From Pseudomonas fluorescens (lineage in GTDB: Bacteria > Pseudomonadota > Gammaproteobacteria > Pseudomonadales > Pseudomonadaceae), in the NCBI RefSeq assembly GCF_003732425.1, contig NZ_MOBX01000004.1:106154-170153 (forward strand): 64,000 nt of DNA. The letters run 5' to 3'. This document shows positions 19,527-29,947 of the stretch, piece by piece (the stretch's first letter is position 1; every line of letters starts with the position of its first letter). The position numbers and the translations under genes are program-made. The notes below the pieces were generated by a model that was not told the DNA's origin, did no database searches, and worked only from the letters and a program-made list of their open reading frames with translations.

Positions 19527-19832
19527 ATGAAGACCATTCCTCACCAACAAATCACTGAACCGGCGGTCACCTGCTCGACCTGCGCGGCGTGCTGTTGCCA
19601 GCTCGAAGTGATGCTGATCACCGACACCGGCGTGCCTGATCGCTTTATCGATACCGATGAGTGGGGCGGTGAAGTGATGTTGCGTCTGGACGACGGCTGG
19701 TGCGCGGCGCTGGATCGCGACAGCATGATGTGCACGATCTATGAAAAACGGCCGCTGATCTGTCGCGAATTCGAGATGGGCGCGCCGGAGTGCATTGAAG
19801 AGCGCAAAGGCATCACGACTGCCTACCGCTGA
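19527..19832 (+). CDS. YkgJ-family cysteine cluster protein
   Basis: A 101-residue protein with a dense cysteine set: CSTCAACCCQLEV at residues about 16-28, then MCTIYEKRPLICREFEMGAPEC near the C-terminus. This pattern is the YkgJ (UPF0153) zinc- or iron-binding family. The ATG at 19527 is 53 bases after the DUF2878 stop, so it may be a tail gene of the same operon or separate. Function unknown. Confidence 0.87.
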   Translation: MKTIPHQQITEPAVTCSTCAACCCQLEVMLITDTGVPDRFIDTDEWGGEVMLRLDDGWCAALDRDSMMCTIYEKRPLICREFEMGAPECIEERKGITTAYR

Positions 19833-19855
19833 TTCCGATAACCCCCAAAACCAAA

Positions 19856-19946
19856 TGTGGGAGCGAGCCTGCTCGCGAAAGCGGGCTTTCATTCAACATC
19901 TTCGTTGAATATGAAATAGCTTTCGCGAGCAGGCTCGCTCCCACAG
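19856..19946. repeat. REP-like inverted repeat pair (GGGAGCGAGCCTGCTCGCGA family)
   Basis: Near-perfect arms TGTGGGAGCGAGCCTGC and its inverse flank an AT-rich loop that is itself palindromic. It lies between converging ykgJ-like and pagL genes. Confidence 0.88.
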
Positions 19947-19964
19947 GGGTCAAGCGTTTAGCAG

Positions 19965-20483
19965 TTACAGCGGCATCGTGTAATGCAGCGAGTAACTTTC
20001 TACACCGTCGTTATCGCTGGCCAGACCGGCGTTGGAATAGTGCGTCGCACGAATCCCGACTTCATGCCCGCCATTGAAACGCAGACCAAAACCGAAACGG
20101 TCTTCGAACTGGAAAGAGCCGCCGAGATTGTTGGATTCGTACTTGGTATTAGAGAAAGCCGCGACGCCAATCCCCGCTTCCACATACGGTTTAACCGATT
20201 CACCGGCGAACTCGTAAACAAATACCGGCGAGAACGACAGGCTGTTGTTGCTGGAGGTCTTGTCACCTTCCCAGTAGGTGTAAGCCCCGCTCCAGTAGCC
20301 GGTCAGGCGACCGACGTCACTTTGCAGCCAGCTCTTGTCCCAGTCGAAATTCATGCCCAGGCGGTACGTCATTGTCGAATCGCTGGTGGCCCCCACCGCG
20401 AACTCAACACCTGCCGCTTGTGCAGTAAGACTTTGCCCCATCAGTGCGGCCGCAATCGCGGCCAAGCAGAATAGTCGCTTCAC
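19965..20483 (-). CDS. pagL: Lipid A 3-O-deacylase PagL
   Basis: Outer-membrane beta-barrel esterase of 172 residues that removes the 3-O-acyl chain of lipid A. It starts with GTG at 20483, preceded by an AAGGAAG site, and has a signal peptide ending ALMGQSLTAQAA. The C-terminal part holds the catalytic motif HYSNAGL with the His and Ser, and a downstream Glu (GVESYSLHY), as in the PagL catalytic triad. Alternating hydrophobic strands fit an eight-strand barrel. It lies 113 bases downstream of murI on the same strand, probably with its own promoter. Confidence 0.92.
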   Translation of the reverse strand: MKRLFCLAAIAAALMGQSLTAQAAGVEFAVGATSDSTMTYRLGMNFDWDKSWLQSDVGRLTGYWSGAYTYWEGDKTSSNNSLSFSPVFVYEFAGESVKPYVEAGIGVAAFSNTKYESNNLGGSFQFEDRFGFGLRFNGGHEVGIRATHYSNAGLASDNDGVESYSLHYTMPL

Positions 20484-20595
20484 GTTGAAACTTCCTTTTC
20501 CGGAACGATCGTTTGGTTTTCTAGATAACTCATCGCTATAGAAGCTGACGCCCGCTCAGAAGTTCAGCTGGTTTTTTAGTTATTTCACAATTTTT

Positions 20596-21387
20596 TTACA
20601 AGTCGAAGTTTTGCACTTCGCCAGCACTTTGTCCGAGCAATGGCAGGATGTTTTTGAAGTACGCAGCATCGGCGCTGGTCCAGAATCTGACCGGCTGGTT
20701 CGGCCCGGCAGCGAGCAAATCGCGTTCAGCCAAAAGCCGTTGAAGTTGCCGCGCCACAGCAGCGCCGGTATCGATCAGGCTGATGTCCTCGGGGATCATC
20801 GACTTGAGCATCGGCTTGAGAAAGGGATAGTGGGTGCAGCCCAAAATGATCGTGTCGCAACCGCTGGCCAACAGTGGCTCGACATAACCTTGCAGCAACT
20901 GACGCAACCCGGCGCTGTGCAGATCGCCGCTTTCAATCAACTCGACAAGACCGGGGCACGGCTGGGTGATCACGCGTACGTCAGTGGCGAAGCGATCGAG
21001 CAGCGCAGCGAACTTGGCGCTCTGCAACGTGCCGGTGGTGGCGAGCACGCCGACCACACCGCTGCGGGTCGCGGCGGCAGCAGGTTTGACCGCAGGCTCC
21101 ATGCCGACAATCGGCCAGTCGGGAAAATCACGCCGCAAATCGGCGACCCCGGCAACGGTGGCCGTATTGCAGGCCAGCACCAAGGCCTTGGCGCCCTGCT
21201 CGCGGAAAAAACCGGCCATCACGCTGCAGCGCTGGCGGATGAACTCCGGGGTTTTCTCACCGTAGGGAATGTGCCCGCAATCGGCGACATAGAGCAGCGA
21301 TTCATTGGGCAGCAAACACTGGATTTCCGCCAGCACAGACAAGCCGCCGACGCCGGAGTCGAACACGCCGATCGGCGCTTCACGCAT
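20596..21387 (-). CDS. murI: Glutamate racemase
   Basis: Makes D-glutamate for peptidoglycan. A 263-residue protein beginning [20 protein letters not shown]. The two catalytic cysteines lie in ACNTATVAG (first half) and LGCTHYPFL (second half). The start at 21387 overlaps the end of moeB by eight bases, so the two are translationally coupled; the longer frame to 21459 is inside moeB. Its place in the hemA-prfA-prmC-moeB-murI series matches other pseudomonads. Confidence 0.95.
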   Translation of the reverse strand: MREAPIGVFDSGVGGLSVLAEIQCLLPNESLLYVADCGHIPYGEKTPEFIRQRCSVMAGFFREQGAKALVLACNTATVAGVADLRRDFPDWPIVGMEPAVKPAAAATRSGVVGVLATTGTLQSAKFAALLDRFATDVRVITQPCPGLVELIESGDLHSAGLRQLLQGYVEPLLASGCDTIILGCTHYPFLKPMLKSMIPEDISLIDTGAAVARQLQRLLAERDLLAAGPNQPVRFWTSADAAYFKNILPLLGQSAGEVQNFDL

Positions 21388-22135
21388 GGCGCGAGCCACA
21401 GACGCTGCAACCCGGATCACGCTTGACGCGCAACTCACGGAAACGCGAGCCCAAGGCATCGATCAACAGCAAACGGCCCACCAGTGGTTCGCCAAAACCG
21501 ACCAGCACCTTCAAGGCTTCCAGTGCTTGCAGGCTGCCAACCAGACCGACCAGCGGCCCGACCACTCCGGCCTCACTGCACGTCAGTTCGGCTTCGCTGC
21601 CGTGCCCGTATAAACAGTGATAGCAAGGGCTCTCGGCGCGACGCGGGTCGAACACCGACAACTGACCTTCCAGACGAATCGCCGCGCCGCTGACCAGTGG
21701 CTTTTGCGCCGCCACACACGCGGCGTTGACCGCTTCGCGGGTGGAAAAATTATCGGAACAGTCGAGCACCAGATCCACCGCCGCCACGGCAGCAGCGAGA
21801 GAATCCTCGTCCAGCGCCTGACGATGAGCGATCAGTTGAATCTCGGGATTGATCGCGCCCAGACGCTTGAGCGCCGAGTCGACCTTGCTCATCCCGACGC
21901 TGTCGGTGTCATGAATAATCTGCCGTTGCAGATTGGTCAGGTCGACCGTATCGAAATCCGCCAGATGCAATTCACCGACACCCGCCGCTGCCAGATACAG
22001 CGCCACCGGCGCGCCGAGGCCGCCGAGGCCGACGATCAGCACGCGACTGTCCTTGAGCTTCAGTTGCCCGTCGATGTCGATGTGTTGCAGCAGAATCTGC
22101 CGGCTGTAGCGCAGCAATTCCTGATCATTCAGCAC
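21380..22135 (-). CDS. moeB: Molybdopterin-synthase adenylyltransferase MoeB
   Basis: E1-like enzyme of 251 residues that adenylates the C-terminus of MoaD in molybdenum cofactor synthesis. The ATP-binding [17 protein letters not shown] begins near residue 35, and the two zinc-binding CxxC pairs are visible as CYHC and CSVC near residues 175 and 246. HesA/ThiF-type activators are the alternative. It overlaps prmC upstream and murI downstream. Confidence 0.9.
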   Translation of the reverse strand: MLNDQELLRYSRQILLQHIDIDGQLKLKDSRVLIVGLGGLGAPVALYLAAAGVGELHLADFDTVDLTNLQRQIIHDTDSVGMSKVDSALKRLGAINPEIQLIAHRQALDEDSLAAAVAAVDLVLDCSDNFSTREAVNAACVAAQKPLVSGAAIRLEGQLSVFDPRRAESPCYHCLYGHGSEAELTCSEAGVVGPLVGLVGSLQALEALKVLVGFGEPLVGRLLLIDALGSRFRELRVKRDPGCSVCGSRHA

Positions 22136-22959
22136 GGCAGGCGCCCCAGACTGATGCGTTGATGGCCGCCCAGATCGGTGCGGCTGTGAACCTCTTCAAA
22201 ACCGCGAGTGAGCAACAGATCGCGCACCGCTTCGGCTTGATCATAGCCGTGCTCAAGCATCAGCCAGCCGGCGGCCTCCAGATAATCCGGGGCCTGGGTG
22301 ACGATCAGACGCAGATCGTCGAGCCCGTCTTCACCGGCAACCAGCGCACTGGCCGGTTCGAAGCGCACATCGCCTTCGACCAGATGCGGGTCGGCAGCCG
22401 CAATGTACGGCGGGTTGCTGATGATCAACTGAAAACGCTGACCTTCCAGCGCACTGAACCAATGGCTGCTCAGCACGGTGGCGTTGTTCAAGTGCAGACG
22501 CTGACGATTGCGTTCGGCAAGTGCCACAGCTTCCAGCACGCGATCCACGGCAGTCACTTTCCACGCCGGACGCTCGCTGGCCAAGGCCAGGGCGATCGCG
22601 CCGCTGCCGGTGCCAAGGTCGAGCACTTTGGCCGGGGTCGCGGGCAGCAATTCCAGCGCAGCTTCCACCAGCAGTTCGGTGTCCGGGCGCGGGATCAGCG
22701 TGTGCGGCGCGACTTCCAGATCGAGTTTCCAGAAACCCTGCTGACCGAGAATGTAAGCCACCGGCTCACCGCCACGACGACGCTGCAGATATTCAGCAAA
22801 GGTCAGCGCCGCTTCAGTCGGCACGATGCGCTCGGGCCAGGTGTGCAAAAAGCTGCGTGATTTGCCCAGCGCAGCGGCAAGAAGCAATTCGGCATCCAGG
22901 CGCGCGGTGGGCGAGTCTGGCAATTCGGCGGCACGCAACAGGCTGGCAATGATGGTCAT
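22129..22959 (-). CDS. prmC: Peptide chain release factor N5-glutamine methyltransferase
   Basis: A 276-residue SAM-dependent enzyme that methylates the Gln of the GGQ motif in RF1 and RF2. The C-terminal Rossmann domain has VLDLGTGSGAIALALA (motif I, near residue 115) and the catalytic IISNPPYIAA (near residue 183). It starts directly after the prfA stop, the usual prfA-prmC pairing of substrate and modifying enzyme, and overlaps moeB by seven bases. Confidence 0.96.
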   Translation of the reverse strand: MTIIASLLRAAELPDSPTARLDAELLLAAALGKSRSFLHTWPERIVPTEAALTFAEYLQRRRGGEPVAYILGQQGFWKLDLEVAPHTLIPRPDTELLVEAALELLPATPAKVLDLGTGSGAIALALASERPAWKVTAVDRVLEAVALAERNRQRLHLNNATVLSSHWFSALEGQRFQLIISNPPYIAAADPHLVEGDVRFEPASALVAGEDGLDDLRLIVTQAPDYLEAAGWLMLEHGYDQAEAVRDLLLTRGFEEVHSRTDLGGHQRISLGRLPC

Positions 22960-24042
22960 TTACTCACCTATCGCTGCGAGTTGATCAGCCTGGTATTCAG
23001 CCAGCAACGGCTCGATAACCGCTTCAACGCCACCGGCGAGAATTTCATCGAGGGAGTACAGGGTCAGGTTGACGCGATGGTCAGTGACCCGGCCCTGAGC
23101 AAAGTTATAGGTGCGAATCCGCTCGGAACGGTCGCCCGAGCCCACCAGCAATTTACGCTCGCTGGCGATCGCATTGGCCGCCGCGGCGGTTTGCTGATCG
23201 TTGAGCTTGGCCGACAACCAGGCCATCGCCCGCGCACGGTTCTTGTGCTGGGAACGTTCTTCCTGACACTCGACGACGGTGCCGGTCGGTATGTGGGTGA
23301 TGCGGATCGCCGAATCGGTGGTGTTGACGTGCTGACCACCCGCCCCGGAGGAGCGATAGGTATCGACGCGCAAATCCGCCGGGTTGATCTCGATGGCTTC
23401 GCGCTCGTCCGGCTCGGGCAATACCGCCACAGTGCACGCCGAAGTGTGAATACGGCCCTGGGATTCGGTGGCGGGTACACGCTGTACGCGGTGCGCGCCG
23501 GATTCGAATTTCAGCTTGCCGTAGACGTTGTCGCCTTCGATGCGGGCGATGACTTCTTTATAGCCACCGTGTTCGCCTTCGTTTTCCGAAAGGATCTCCA
23601 CACGCCAGCCACGTCGTTCGGCGTAACGCGAGTACATGCGGAACAGGTCGCCGGAGAAAATCGCCGCCTCGTCGCCACCGGTGCCGGCGCGAATTTCGAG
23701 GAAAACGTTGCGGCCGTCATTCGGATCCTTCGGCAACAACATGCGCTGCAGATCGCCTTCCAGCGTGACCAGCAATTCTTTGGCTTCGCGGACTTCTTCC
23801 ACGGCCATTTCACGCATGTCCGGGTCGCTGTCCTTGAGCAGCGCCTGCGCGCCTTCAAGATCGCTTTGTACGCCGAGCAGCTTTTTATAGGCGTGTACGA
23901 CCGGCTCGAGTTCGGCGTATTCCTTGGAATAGGCGCGAAACCTGGTCTGATCGGCAATGACTTCGCCGTCGCCAAGCAGCGCGGTCAGTTCCTCGAAACG
24001 GTCCTGGAGGACATCCAGCTTATTGAGCAGTGACGCTTTCAT
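22960..24042 (-). CDS. prfA: Peptide chain release factor 1
   Basis: A 360-residue class I release factor reading UAA and UAG. The codon-recognition segment [13 protein letters not shown] (PxT tripeptide) and the GGQ peptidyl-hydrolysis motif in [10 protein letters not shown] (about residue 235) are intact. Start overlaps the hemA stop; prmC follows without a gap. The hemA-prfA-prmC order is ancestral in gammaproteobacteria. Confidence 0.98.
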   Translation of the reverse strand: MKASLLNKLDVLQDRFEELTALLGDGEVIADQTRFRAYSKEYAELEPVVHAYKKLLGVQSDLEGAQALLKDSDPDMREMAVEEVREAKELLVTLEGDLQRMLLPKDPNDGRNVFLEIRAGTGGDEAAIFSGDLFRMYSRYAERRGWRVEILSENEGEHGGYKEVIARIEGDNVYGKLKFESGAHRVQRVPATESQGRIHTSACTVAVLPEPDEREAIEINPADLRVDTYRSSGAGGQHVNTTDSAIRITHIPTGTVVECQEERSQHKNRARAMAWLSAKLNDQQTAAAANAIASERKLLVGSGDRSERIRTYNFAQGRVTDHRVNLTLYSLDEILAGGVEAVIEPLLAEYQADQLAAIGE

Positions 24043-25325
24043 TGCGGTTTTTTATCCGAAAAGCTATCCGGTGAGCCCTCGAGGGCAAAGAGTTCCTGAG
24101 CCATGGCCAGCGCATCGAGGCGGCCTTCGGCAGAAAGCTTTTTCAGTTGCACGCTCGGGGCATGCAACAGTTTATTGGTCAGGCCACGGGCCAGTTGCCC
24201 GAGCACGTCTTCGGCGTTGCCGCCGTTGGCCAGCAGACGCAGAGCTTTTTGCAGCTCCTCGTCGCGCAGGCGTTCGCTCTGTTGACGATAGGCCTTGAGC
24301 ACATCGACTGCCGCCAGTTCGCGCAGGCGCACCATGAAATCGTCAGCGCCGACCGAGACCATCTCTTCGGCGGCTTGTGCTGCGCCTTGGCGGCTCTTGA
24401 GGTTTTCGGCGACCACTTCGTGGAGATCGTCAACGCTGTAGAGGTAAACGTCGTCCAACTCGCCGACTTCCGGCTCGATATCCCGGGGAACGGCGATGTC
24501 GACCATAAAGATCGGTTTGTGCTTGCGCAGTTTCAATGCGCTTTCCACCGCGCCCTTGCCAAGGATCGGCAACTGACTGGCGGTCGAACTGATGACGATG
24601 TCGCTGCGCACCAGTTCGGCCGGGATGTCCGAGAGCAGCACCGCGTGGGCGCCGAACTGTTCGGCCAGCAGACTGGCGCGTTCCAGGGTGCGATTGGCAA
24701 CGACGATGCGCTTGACCCCCAGCTCGTGCAAATGGCGGGCGACCAGGGTGATGGTCTCGCCGGCGCCGATCAGCAAGGCCTGGCTGCGTTGCAAATCGCT
24801 GAAAATCTGTTTGGCCAGGCTGACCGCGGCAAACGCCACGGACACCGGGTTTTCACCAATTGCGGTGTCGGTGCGCACCTGTTTGGCAGCATTGAACGTT
24901 GCCTGAAACAGCCGCCCGAGCAGCGGCCCGATGGTGCCGGCCTCACGGGCCACGGCGTAGGCCGACTTCATCTGCCCGAGAATCTGCGGTTCGCCCAGCA
25001 CCAGCGAGTCGAGCCCGGAGGCGACACGCATCATGTGACGAACTGCCGCATCATCTTCATGCACATAAGCACTCGCGCGCAGCTCATCGAGGCTTAAATG
25101 GTGATAATCGGCCAGCCAGCGCAGCACGATATCGGCAGAAAGCTGATCCTGTTCTATATAAAGCTCACTGCGATTGCAGGTGGAGAGGATCGCAGCTTCG
25201 CGGCTGTCGGTGAGTCGGCAGAGCTGCTGCAAGGCCTCCACCAGCTGTTCAGGAGTAAAAGCCACGCGCTCGCGGACGTCTACTGAAGCAGTCTTGTGGT
25301 TGATACCGAGTGCAAGGAAGGCCAT
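24039..25325 (-). CDS. hemA: Glutamyl-tRNA reductase
   Basis: First step of the C5 tetrapyrrole pathway: reduces glutamyl-tRNA to glutamate-1-semialdehyde. 428 residues, starting [19 protein letters not shown], with the nucleophilic Cys50 in STCNRSELY and the NADPH-binding VLIGAGET-type segment near residue 190. The C-terminal dimerisation helix is present. It is divergent from the TPR lipoprotein gene across a 182-base promoter region and heads the prfA-prmC-moeB-murI series. Confidence 0.97.
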   Translation of the reverse strand: MAFLALGINHKTASVDVRERVAFTPEQLVEALQQLCRLTDSREAAILSTCNRSELYIEQDQLSADIVLRWLADYHHLSLDELRASAYVHEDDAAVRHMMRVASGLDSLVLGEPQILGQMKSAYAVAREAGTIGPLLGRLFQATFNAAKQVRTDTAIGENPVSVAFAAVSLAKQIFSDLQRSQALLIGAGETITLVARHLHELGVKRIVVANRTLERASLLAEQFGAHAVLLSDIPAELVRSDIVISSTASQLPILGKGAVESALKLRKHKPIFMVDIAVPRDIEPEVGELDDVYLYSVDDLHEVVAENLKSRQGAAQAAEEMVSVGADDFMVRLRELAAVDVLKAYRQQSERLRDEELQKALRLLANGGNAEDVLGQLARGLTNKLLHAPSVQLKKLSAEGRLDALAMAQELFALEGSPDSFSDKKPQ

Positions 25326-25419
25326 TCAAGGTCGCTGATGGTGACGTGAAGCCGGCAATTGTCCTACTTCGAAAGATTCAGAACAACTACCGCTGACTAT
25401 TGTCCCAATCGTCAGCCCC

Positions 25420-25425
25420 TATAAT
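25420..25425 (+). promoter_or_regulatory. -10 element upstream of the TPR lipoprotein gene
   Basis: A perfect TATAAT in the hemA/TPR divergent gap, 82 bases before the ATG. The best -35 at 17-base spacing (CTATTG) is weak, so an activator or extended contacts may be needed. It is a likely start for the TPR-lolB-ispE unit. Confidence 0.45.
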
Positions 25426-25507
25426 GGGCACAATTGAGTCTCGGTTATGTTTGGTCGAAGGCTTGTGTCATGATGATCCGACCGCAGGTTAGTCGTCCTC
25501 TTCCTAT

Positions 25508-27232
25508 ATGAATAGATCTTCCGCGTTGCTCCTCGCTTTTGTCTTCCTCAGCGGCTGCCAGGCCTTGGCCCCCGTTTCGCCGGACGGTACGCCGTCGGTT
25601 GAAGACACCACGCCCGCGCCTGAAAAGCCCAAGGTTTACAGCTCGTTCAGCGAGGAAACCGTTTTCAGCCTGTTGAGCGCCGAACTCGCCGGCCAGCGCA
25701 ATCGTTTCGACATTGCCCTGGACAACTATGTGACCCAGGCCATCAACACTCAGGATCCGGGTGTCTCCGAGCGTGCATTCCGCATCGCCGAATATCTGGG
25801 TGCCGATCAACCGGCCCTCGATACCGCGCTGATCTGGGCAAAAAACGCCCCGGATGACCTCGAAGCGCAACGCGCCGCCGCCGTGCAACTGGCGCGCGCC
25901 GGGCGTTATGACGACTCGATGGTCTATATGGAGAAAGTCCTGCAGGGCAAGGGCGATACCCATTTCGATTTCCTCGCGCTGTCGGCAGCGGATACCGATC
26001 AGGAAACCCGCAACGGCCTGATGAAAAGTTTCGACCGCTTGTTGCAGCGTCATCCGAACAACAGCCAGTTGATTTTCGGCAAGGCCCTGTTGTTGCAACA
26101 GGACGGCGACAACAGAGCCGCACTGGCATTGCTCGAAGACCATCCGCCGGAAGAAGGCGAGATCGCGCCGATTCTGCTGCGCGCACGTCTGCTGCAATTG
26201 CTGAACCGTGGCGACGAAGCCCTGCCCCTGCTGCAAAAAAGCATCAAGAAGTACCCGGACGACAAACGCTTGCGCCTGACTTATGCGCGCATGCTGGTTG
26301 AGCAAGACCGCATGGACGACGCCAAGGCCGAGTTCTCCAGCCTGGTTCAGCAATACCCGGAAGACGACGAACTGCGTTACTCGCTGGCCTTGGTTTGCCT
26401 GGAAGCCAAAGCGTGGGATGAGGCCAAGGGGTATCTGGAAGACTTGATCGCCCGCGAAAGCCACGTCGATTCGGCGCACTTGAATCTCGGTCGCATCGCT
26501 GAAGAACGCAACGACCCGCAAGGCGCCCTCATCGAGTACGCCCAGGTCGGCCCGGGCAACGATTATCTGCCGGCGCAATTGCGTCAGGCCGATATTCTGA
26601 TGAACAACGGCAAGACCGCTGAAGCGCAAAGCAAACTCGCCGCCCAGCGCGACGAGCAACCGGATTACGCGATCCAGTTGTACCTGATCGAATCGGAAAC
26701 CCTGTCGGCGAACAAACAGGACGACAAGGCCTGGAAAGTCTTGCAGCAAGCCTTGCAGCAATACCCGGACGATCTGAACCTGCTCTACACCCGAGCGATG
26801 CTCGCGGAAAAACGCAATGACCTGGCGCAAATGGAAAAAGACCTGCGCCTGATCATCAAGCGTGATCCGGACAACGCCATGGCGCTCAACGCGCTGGGCT
26901 ACACCCTGTCCGACCGCACCACCCGCTACGCTGAAGCCAAAGCGCTGATCGAGCAGGCACACCAGATCAATCCGGAAGACCCGGCGGTACTCGACAGCCT
27001 CGGCTGGGTGAATTACCGCTTGGGCAATCTGGACGACGCCGAGAAATATCTGCGTCAGGCGCTGGAGCGTTTCCCCGATCACGAAGTCGCCGCGCACCTG
27101 GGCGAAGTCTTGTGGACCAAGGGCAACCAGCGTGAAGCCAAACAAATCTGGGGCAAGTTCCTCAAGGATCAGCCCGACAGCACCATTCTGCGCAGCACCA
27201 TCAAGCGCCTGACCGGATCCGAGACTCTTTAA
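25508..27232 (+). CDS. TPR-repeat lipoprotein (PA4667-like)
   Basis: A 574-residue outer-membrane-directed lipoprotein: signal MNRSSALLLAFVFLSGC with the lipid-modified Cys17, a Pro-rich linker, then a long series of tetratricopeptide repeats (for example residues about 480-550, ALNALGYTLSD and AVLDSLGWVNYRLGNLDDAEKYL). TPRs mediate protein-protein contacts. It is immediately upstream of lolB, the lipoprotein-insertion factor, and probably shares its transcript. No good Shine-Dalgarno is visible before the ATG. Specific partner unknown. Confidence 0.9.
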   Translation: MNRSSALLLAFVFLSGCQALAPVSPDGTPSVEDTTPAPEKPKVYSSFSEETVFSLLSAELAGQRNRFDIALDNYVTQAINTQDPGVSERAFRIAEYLGADQPALDTALIWAKNAPDDLEAQRAAAVQLARAGRYDDSMVYMEKVLQGKGDTHFDFLALSAADTDQETRNGLMKSFDRLLQRHPNNSQLIFGKALLLQQDGDNRAALALLEDHPPEEGEIAPILLRARLLQLLNRGDEALPLLQKSIKKYPDDKRLRLTYARMLVEQDRMDDAKAEFSSLVQQYPEDDELRYSLALVCLEAKAWDEAKGYLEDLIARESHVDSAHLNLGRIAEERNDPQGALIEYAQVGPGNDYLPAQLRQADILMNNGKTAEAQSKLAAQRDEQPDYAIQLYLIESETLSANKQDDKAWKVLQQALQQYPDDLNLLYTRAMLAEKRNDLAQMEKDLRLIIKRDPDNAMALNALGYTLSDRTTRYAEAKALIEQAHQINPEDPAVLDSLGWVNYRLGNLDDAEKYLRQALERFPDHEVAAHLGEVLWTKGNQREAKQIWGKFLKDQPDSTILRSTIKRLTGSETL

Positions 27233-27235
27233 CTC

Positions 27236-27853
27236 ATGTTTTTGCGCCACGTTATTGTTTTCAGCTTCATCGCCCTGCTCGCCGGTTGCGCGGGCTTCGG
27301 CGCTCGCGAATCGGTCGAGGGCCACGGCAGTCCGGCTCAATGGGCCGCGAACAAACAGCAGCTGACTGGCCTCGATGGCTGGCAGATCGACGGCAAGATT
27401 GGCATCCGCGCACCGAAAGATTCCGGTAGCGGCACATTGTTCTGGCTGCAGCGTCAGGACTATTACGACATTCGCCTGTCCGGCCCGCTGGGTCGTGGCG
27501 CGGCACGCCTGACCGGGCGTCCGGGCAAGGTCTCGCTGGAAGTCGCCAACCAGGGTCGCTATGACTCCGGGTCGCCGGAAGCGCTGCTCGAAGAACAGCT
27601 CGGCTGGAAGCTGCCGGTGTCGAATCTGGCCTGGTGGGTGCGCGGCCTGCCCGCTCCGAACAGCAAAAGTCGCCTGAATCTCGACGCCGACAGCCGTCTG
27701 GCCAACCTTGAACAGGATGGCTGGAAAGTCGAATACACCGCTTACACCGAACAAAACGGTTACTGGTTGCCCGAGCGCATCAAACTGCACGGCACCGACC
27801 TCGACGTAACGCTGGTGATCAAGACCTGGCAACCGCGCAAGTTGGGGCAATAA
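27236..27853 (+). CDS. lolB: Outer-membrane lipoprotein receptor LolB
   Basis: A 205-residue lipoprotein that receives lipoproteins from LolA and inserts them into the outer membrane. The signal ends in the lipobox LAGC (Cys18); the mature half-barrel contains [13 protein letters not shown] and WWVRGLPAP, characteristic of LolB. It lies three bases after the TPR gene and three before ispE, the conserved lolB-ispE-prs order. Confidence 0.95.
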   Translation: MFLRHVIVFSFIALLAGCAGFGARESVEGHGSPAQWAANKQQLTGLDGWQIDGKIGIRAPKDSGSGTLFWLQRQDYYDIRLSGPLGRGAARLTGRPGKVSLEVANQGRYDSGSPEALLEEQLGWKLPVSNLAWWVRGLPAPNSKSRLNLDADSRLANLEQDGWKVEYTAYTEQNGYWLPERIKLHGTDLDVTLVIKTWQPRKLGQ

Positions 27854-27856
27854 CCC

Positions 27857-28708
27857 ATGACCGCTGCACGCCTGACCCTGCCCTCGCCGGCCAAACTCAA
27901 TCTGATGCTGCACATTCTCGGTCGCCGTGAAGACGGTTATCACGAATTGCAGACGTTGTTTCAGTTTGTCGATTACGGCGATGAAATCACTTTTGCCGTG
28001 CGTGATGACGGCGTGATTCAGTTGCACACCGAATTCGCAGGCGTGCCGCATGACAGCAACCTGATCGTGCGCGCGGCGAAAATGCTTCAGCAACAGTCCG
28101 GCTGTCCGCTCGGCATCGATATCTGGATTGATAAGGTGCTGCCCATGGGCGGCGGTATCGGTGGCGGCAGCTCGAATGCGGCAACGACTTTGCTCGGTCT
28201 GAATCATCTGTGGCAGCTGGGTTGGGATGAAGATCGCCTGGCCGCACTGGGTTTGTCGCTGGGTGCTGATGTACCGGTTTTCGTCCGTGGCCACGCGGCG
28301 TTTGCCGAGGGCGTAGGCGAGAAACTCACCCCGGTCGATCCCGAAGAACCGTGGTATCTGGTGCTCGTGCCGCAAGTCTCTGTTAGTACGGCAGAAATTT
28401 TTTCCGATCCTTTGTTGACACGTAACACGCCGCCCATTAAAGTGCGCCCCGTTCCCGAGGGAAACAGTCGAAATGACTGCTTGCCGGTGGTTGCAAGGCG
28501 TTATCCGGAAGTACGTAACGCATTGGATTTGTTAGGTAAATTTACCGAAGCAAAGCTCACCGGAACTGGAAGTTGTGTGTTTGGGGGCTTCCCAAGCAAA
28601 GCTGAAGCTGATAAAGTCTCGGCCCTTCTGACAGAGACCCTTACAGGGTTTGTAGCGAAAGGCAGCAACGTTTCGATGTTGCACCGAAAGCTGCAAAGTC
28701 TGCTCTAA
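27857..28708 (+). CDS. ispE: 4-diphosphocytidyl-2-C-methyl-D-erythritol kinase
   Basis: GHMP-family kinase of 283 residues in the MEP isoprenoid pathway. The substrate segment [22 protein letters not shown] is at residues 10-31, and the ATP-binding [15 protein letters not shown] at residues 96-110. The 3' third is more AT-rich than the rest of the operon and contains a good sigma-70 promoter that probably feeds tRNA-Gln and prs. Confidence 0.97.
   Translation: MTAARLTLPSPAKLNLMLHILGRREDGYHELQTLFQFVDYGDEITFAVRDDGVIQLHTEFAGVPHDSNLIVRAAKMLQQQSGCPLGIDIWIDKVLPMGGGIGGGSSNAATTLLGLNHLWQLGWDEDRLAALGLSLGADVPVFVRGHAAFAEGVGEKLTPVDPEEPWYLVLVPQVSVSTAEIFSDPLLTRNTPPIKVRPVPEGNSRNDCLPVVARRYPEVRNALDLLGKFTEAKLTGTGSCVFGGFPSKAEADKVSALLTETLTGFVAKGSNVSMLHRKLQSLL
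28415..28443 (+). promoter_or_regulatory. Promoter inside ispE for tRNA-Gln/prs
   Basis: A perfect TTGACA (28415-28420), 17 bases, TAAAGT (28438-28443), within the ispE coding sequence. It lies about 300 bases before tRNA-Gln and 420 before prs, and would allow their expression without the upstream operon. Confidence 0.5.
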
Positions 28709-28744
28709 AGGAACCAGGTGCTCGGCACTTGATGCAACAGATAC

Positions 28745-28819
28745 AGGGGCGTCGCCAAGCGGTAAGGCAGCAGGTTTTGATCCTGCCATGCGTTGGTTCG
28801 AATCCAGCCGCCCCTGCCA
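28745..28819 (+). tRNA. tRNA-Gln (anticodon TTG)
   Basis: A 75-base cloverleaf: acceptor AGGGGCG / CGCCCCT, D-arm with GCCAAGCGGTAAGGC, anticodon stem GCAGG / CCTGC around loop TTTTGAT (anticodon TTG), T-arm GGTTCGAATCC, and encoded CCA. It lies between ispE and prs, as in other pseudomonads. Confidence 0.97.
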
Positions 28820-28864
28820 TTTTCTATACTCATCCAGGTTACCCTCAGCCTCTAGGTACTGCGC

Positions 28865-29806
28865 GTGTCCAAGATGATGGTCTTTACGGGGAATGCTAAC
28901 CCCGATCTGGCTCGGCGTGTCGTACGTCAGCTGCATATCCCTCTCGGTGACATCTCTGTCGGTAAGTTCTCCGACGGCGAAATTACTGCAGAGATCAATG
29001 AAAACGTTCGCGGTAAAGACGTTTTCATTATTCAGCCGACTTGCGCTCCGACCAACGATAACCTGATGGAACTGGTAGTGATGGCTGATGCCTTCCGCCG
29101 CTCCTCGGCTACTCGTATCACTGCTGTTATTCCTTATTTTGGTTATGCCCGTCAGGATCGCCGTCCGCGTTCCGCACGTGTGGCTATCAGCGCGAAAGTC
29201 GTTGCTGACATGCTTACCGTAGTCGGCATCGACCGTGTTCTCACGGTTGATCTGCATGCTGACCAGATTCAGGGTTTCTTCGATATTCCGGTAGATAACA
29301 TCTACGGCTCCCCGGTTCTGGTGGATGACATTGAAGATCAGCGCTTCGAAAACCTGATGATCGTGTCCCCGGACATTGGTGGCGTCGTGCGTGCACGTGC
29401 CGTTGCCAAATCCCTGGGCGTGGATCTCGGGATCATCGACAAACGCCGTGAGAAAGCCAATCACTCTGAAGTGATGCATATCATCGGTGATGTCGAAGGG
29501 CGTACCTGCATTCTGGTTGATGACATGGTCGATACCGCCGGCACTCTGTGCCACGCGGCCAAGGCCCTGAAAGAGCATGGCGCAGCCAAGGTCTTTGCCT
29601 ACTGCACACACCCTGTGCTGTCGGGTCGGGCCATCGAGAATATCGAAAATTCCGTGCTGGACGAGCTGGTGGTCACTAACACCATCCCGCTGTCCGCTGC
29701 AGCACAAGCCTGTGCACGTATCCGTCAACTGGATATCGCACCGGTTGTTGCCGAAGCGGTTCGCCGCATCAGCAATGAAGAATCGATCAGCGCGATGTTC
29801 CGTTAA
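28865..29806 (+). CDS. prs: Ribose-phosphate pyrophosphokinase
   Basis: Synthesises PRPP from ribose 5-phosphate and ATP for nucleotide, His and Trp synthesis. 313 residues. The start codon is GTG at 28865 (product begins [15 protein letters not shown] after the initiator). The ATP-binding region [15 protein letters not shown] (about residue 94) and the PRPP loop [14 protein letters not shown] (about residue 218) are intact. A strong terminator lies 34 bases downstream. Codon use is less GC-biased than in its neighbours, as expected of a highly expressed gene. Confidence 0.98.
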   Translation: MSKMMVFTGNANPDLARRVVRQLHIPLGDISVGKFSDGEITAEINENVRGKDVFIIQPTCAPTNDNLMELVVMADAFRRSSATRITAVIPYFGYARQDRRPRSARVAISAKVVADMLTVVGIDRVLTVDLHADQIQGFFDIPVDNIYGSPVLVDDIEDQRFENLMIVSPDIGGVVRARAVAKSLGVDLGIIDKRREKANHSEVMHIIGDVEGRTCILVDDMVDTAGTLCHAAKALKEHGAAKVFAYCTHPVLSGRAIENIENSVLDELVVTNTIPLSAAAQACARIRQLDIAPVVAEAVRRISNEESISAMFR

Positions 29807-29839
29807 GGGCCCTGCCCTTCTCGAAATATCTCGTTGACG

Positions 29840-29883
29840 AAAAGCGCCCCGCCCCGGCATTCCTGCCGGGGCGGGGCTTTTTT
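29840..29883 (+). terminator. prs terminator
   Basis: Very stable hairpin with a GCGCCCCGCCCCGGCA left arm, its inverse and a run of T. It separates prs from rplY, although the rplY leader begins immediately after it. Confidence 0.92.
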
Positions 29884-29947
29884 GCCCATACCGTGTTCGG
29901 CGCTGGTCGCAAACGCCACTCGGTCATGGCTATTTTGGAGATACAAA

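Noticed and set aside
25445..28375. Very long minus-strand open frame of 976 codons
   Set aside because: It is antisense to the TPR lipoprotein, lolB and ispE genes, all of which have clear family motifs. Long antisense frames are common in GC-rich DNA, and its product is low-complexity with no motif.
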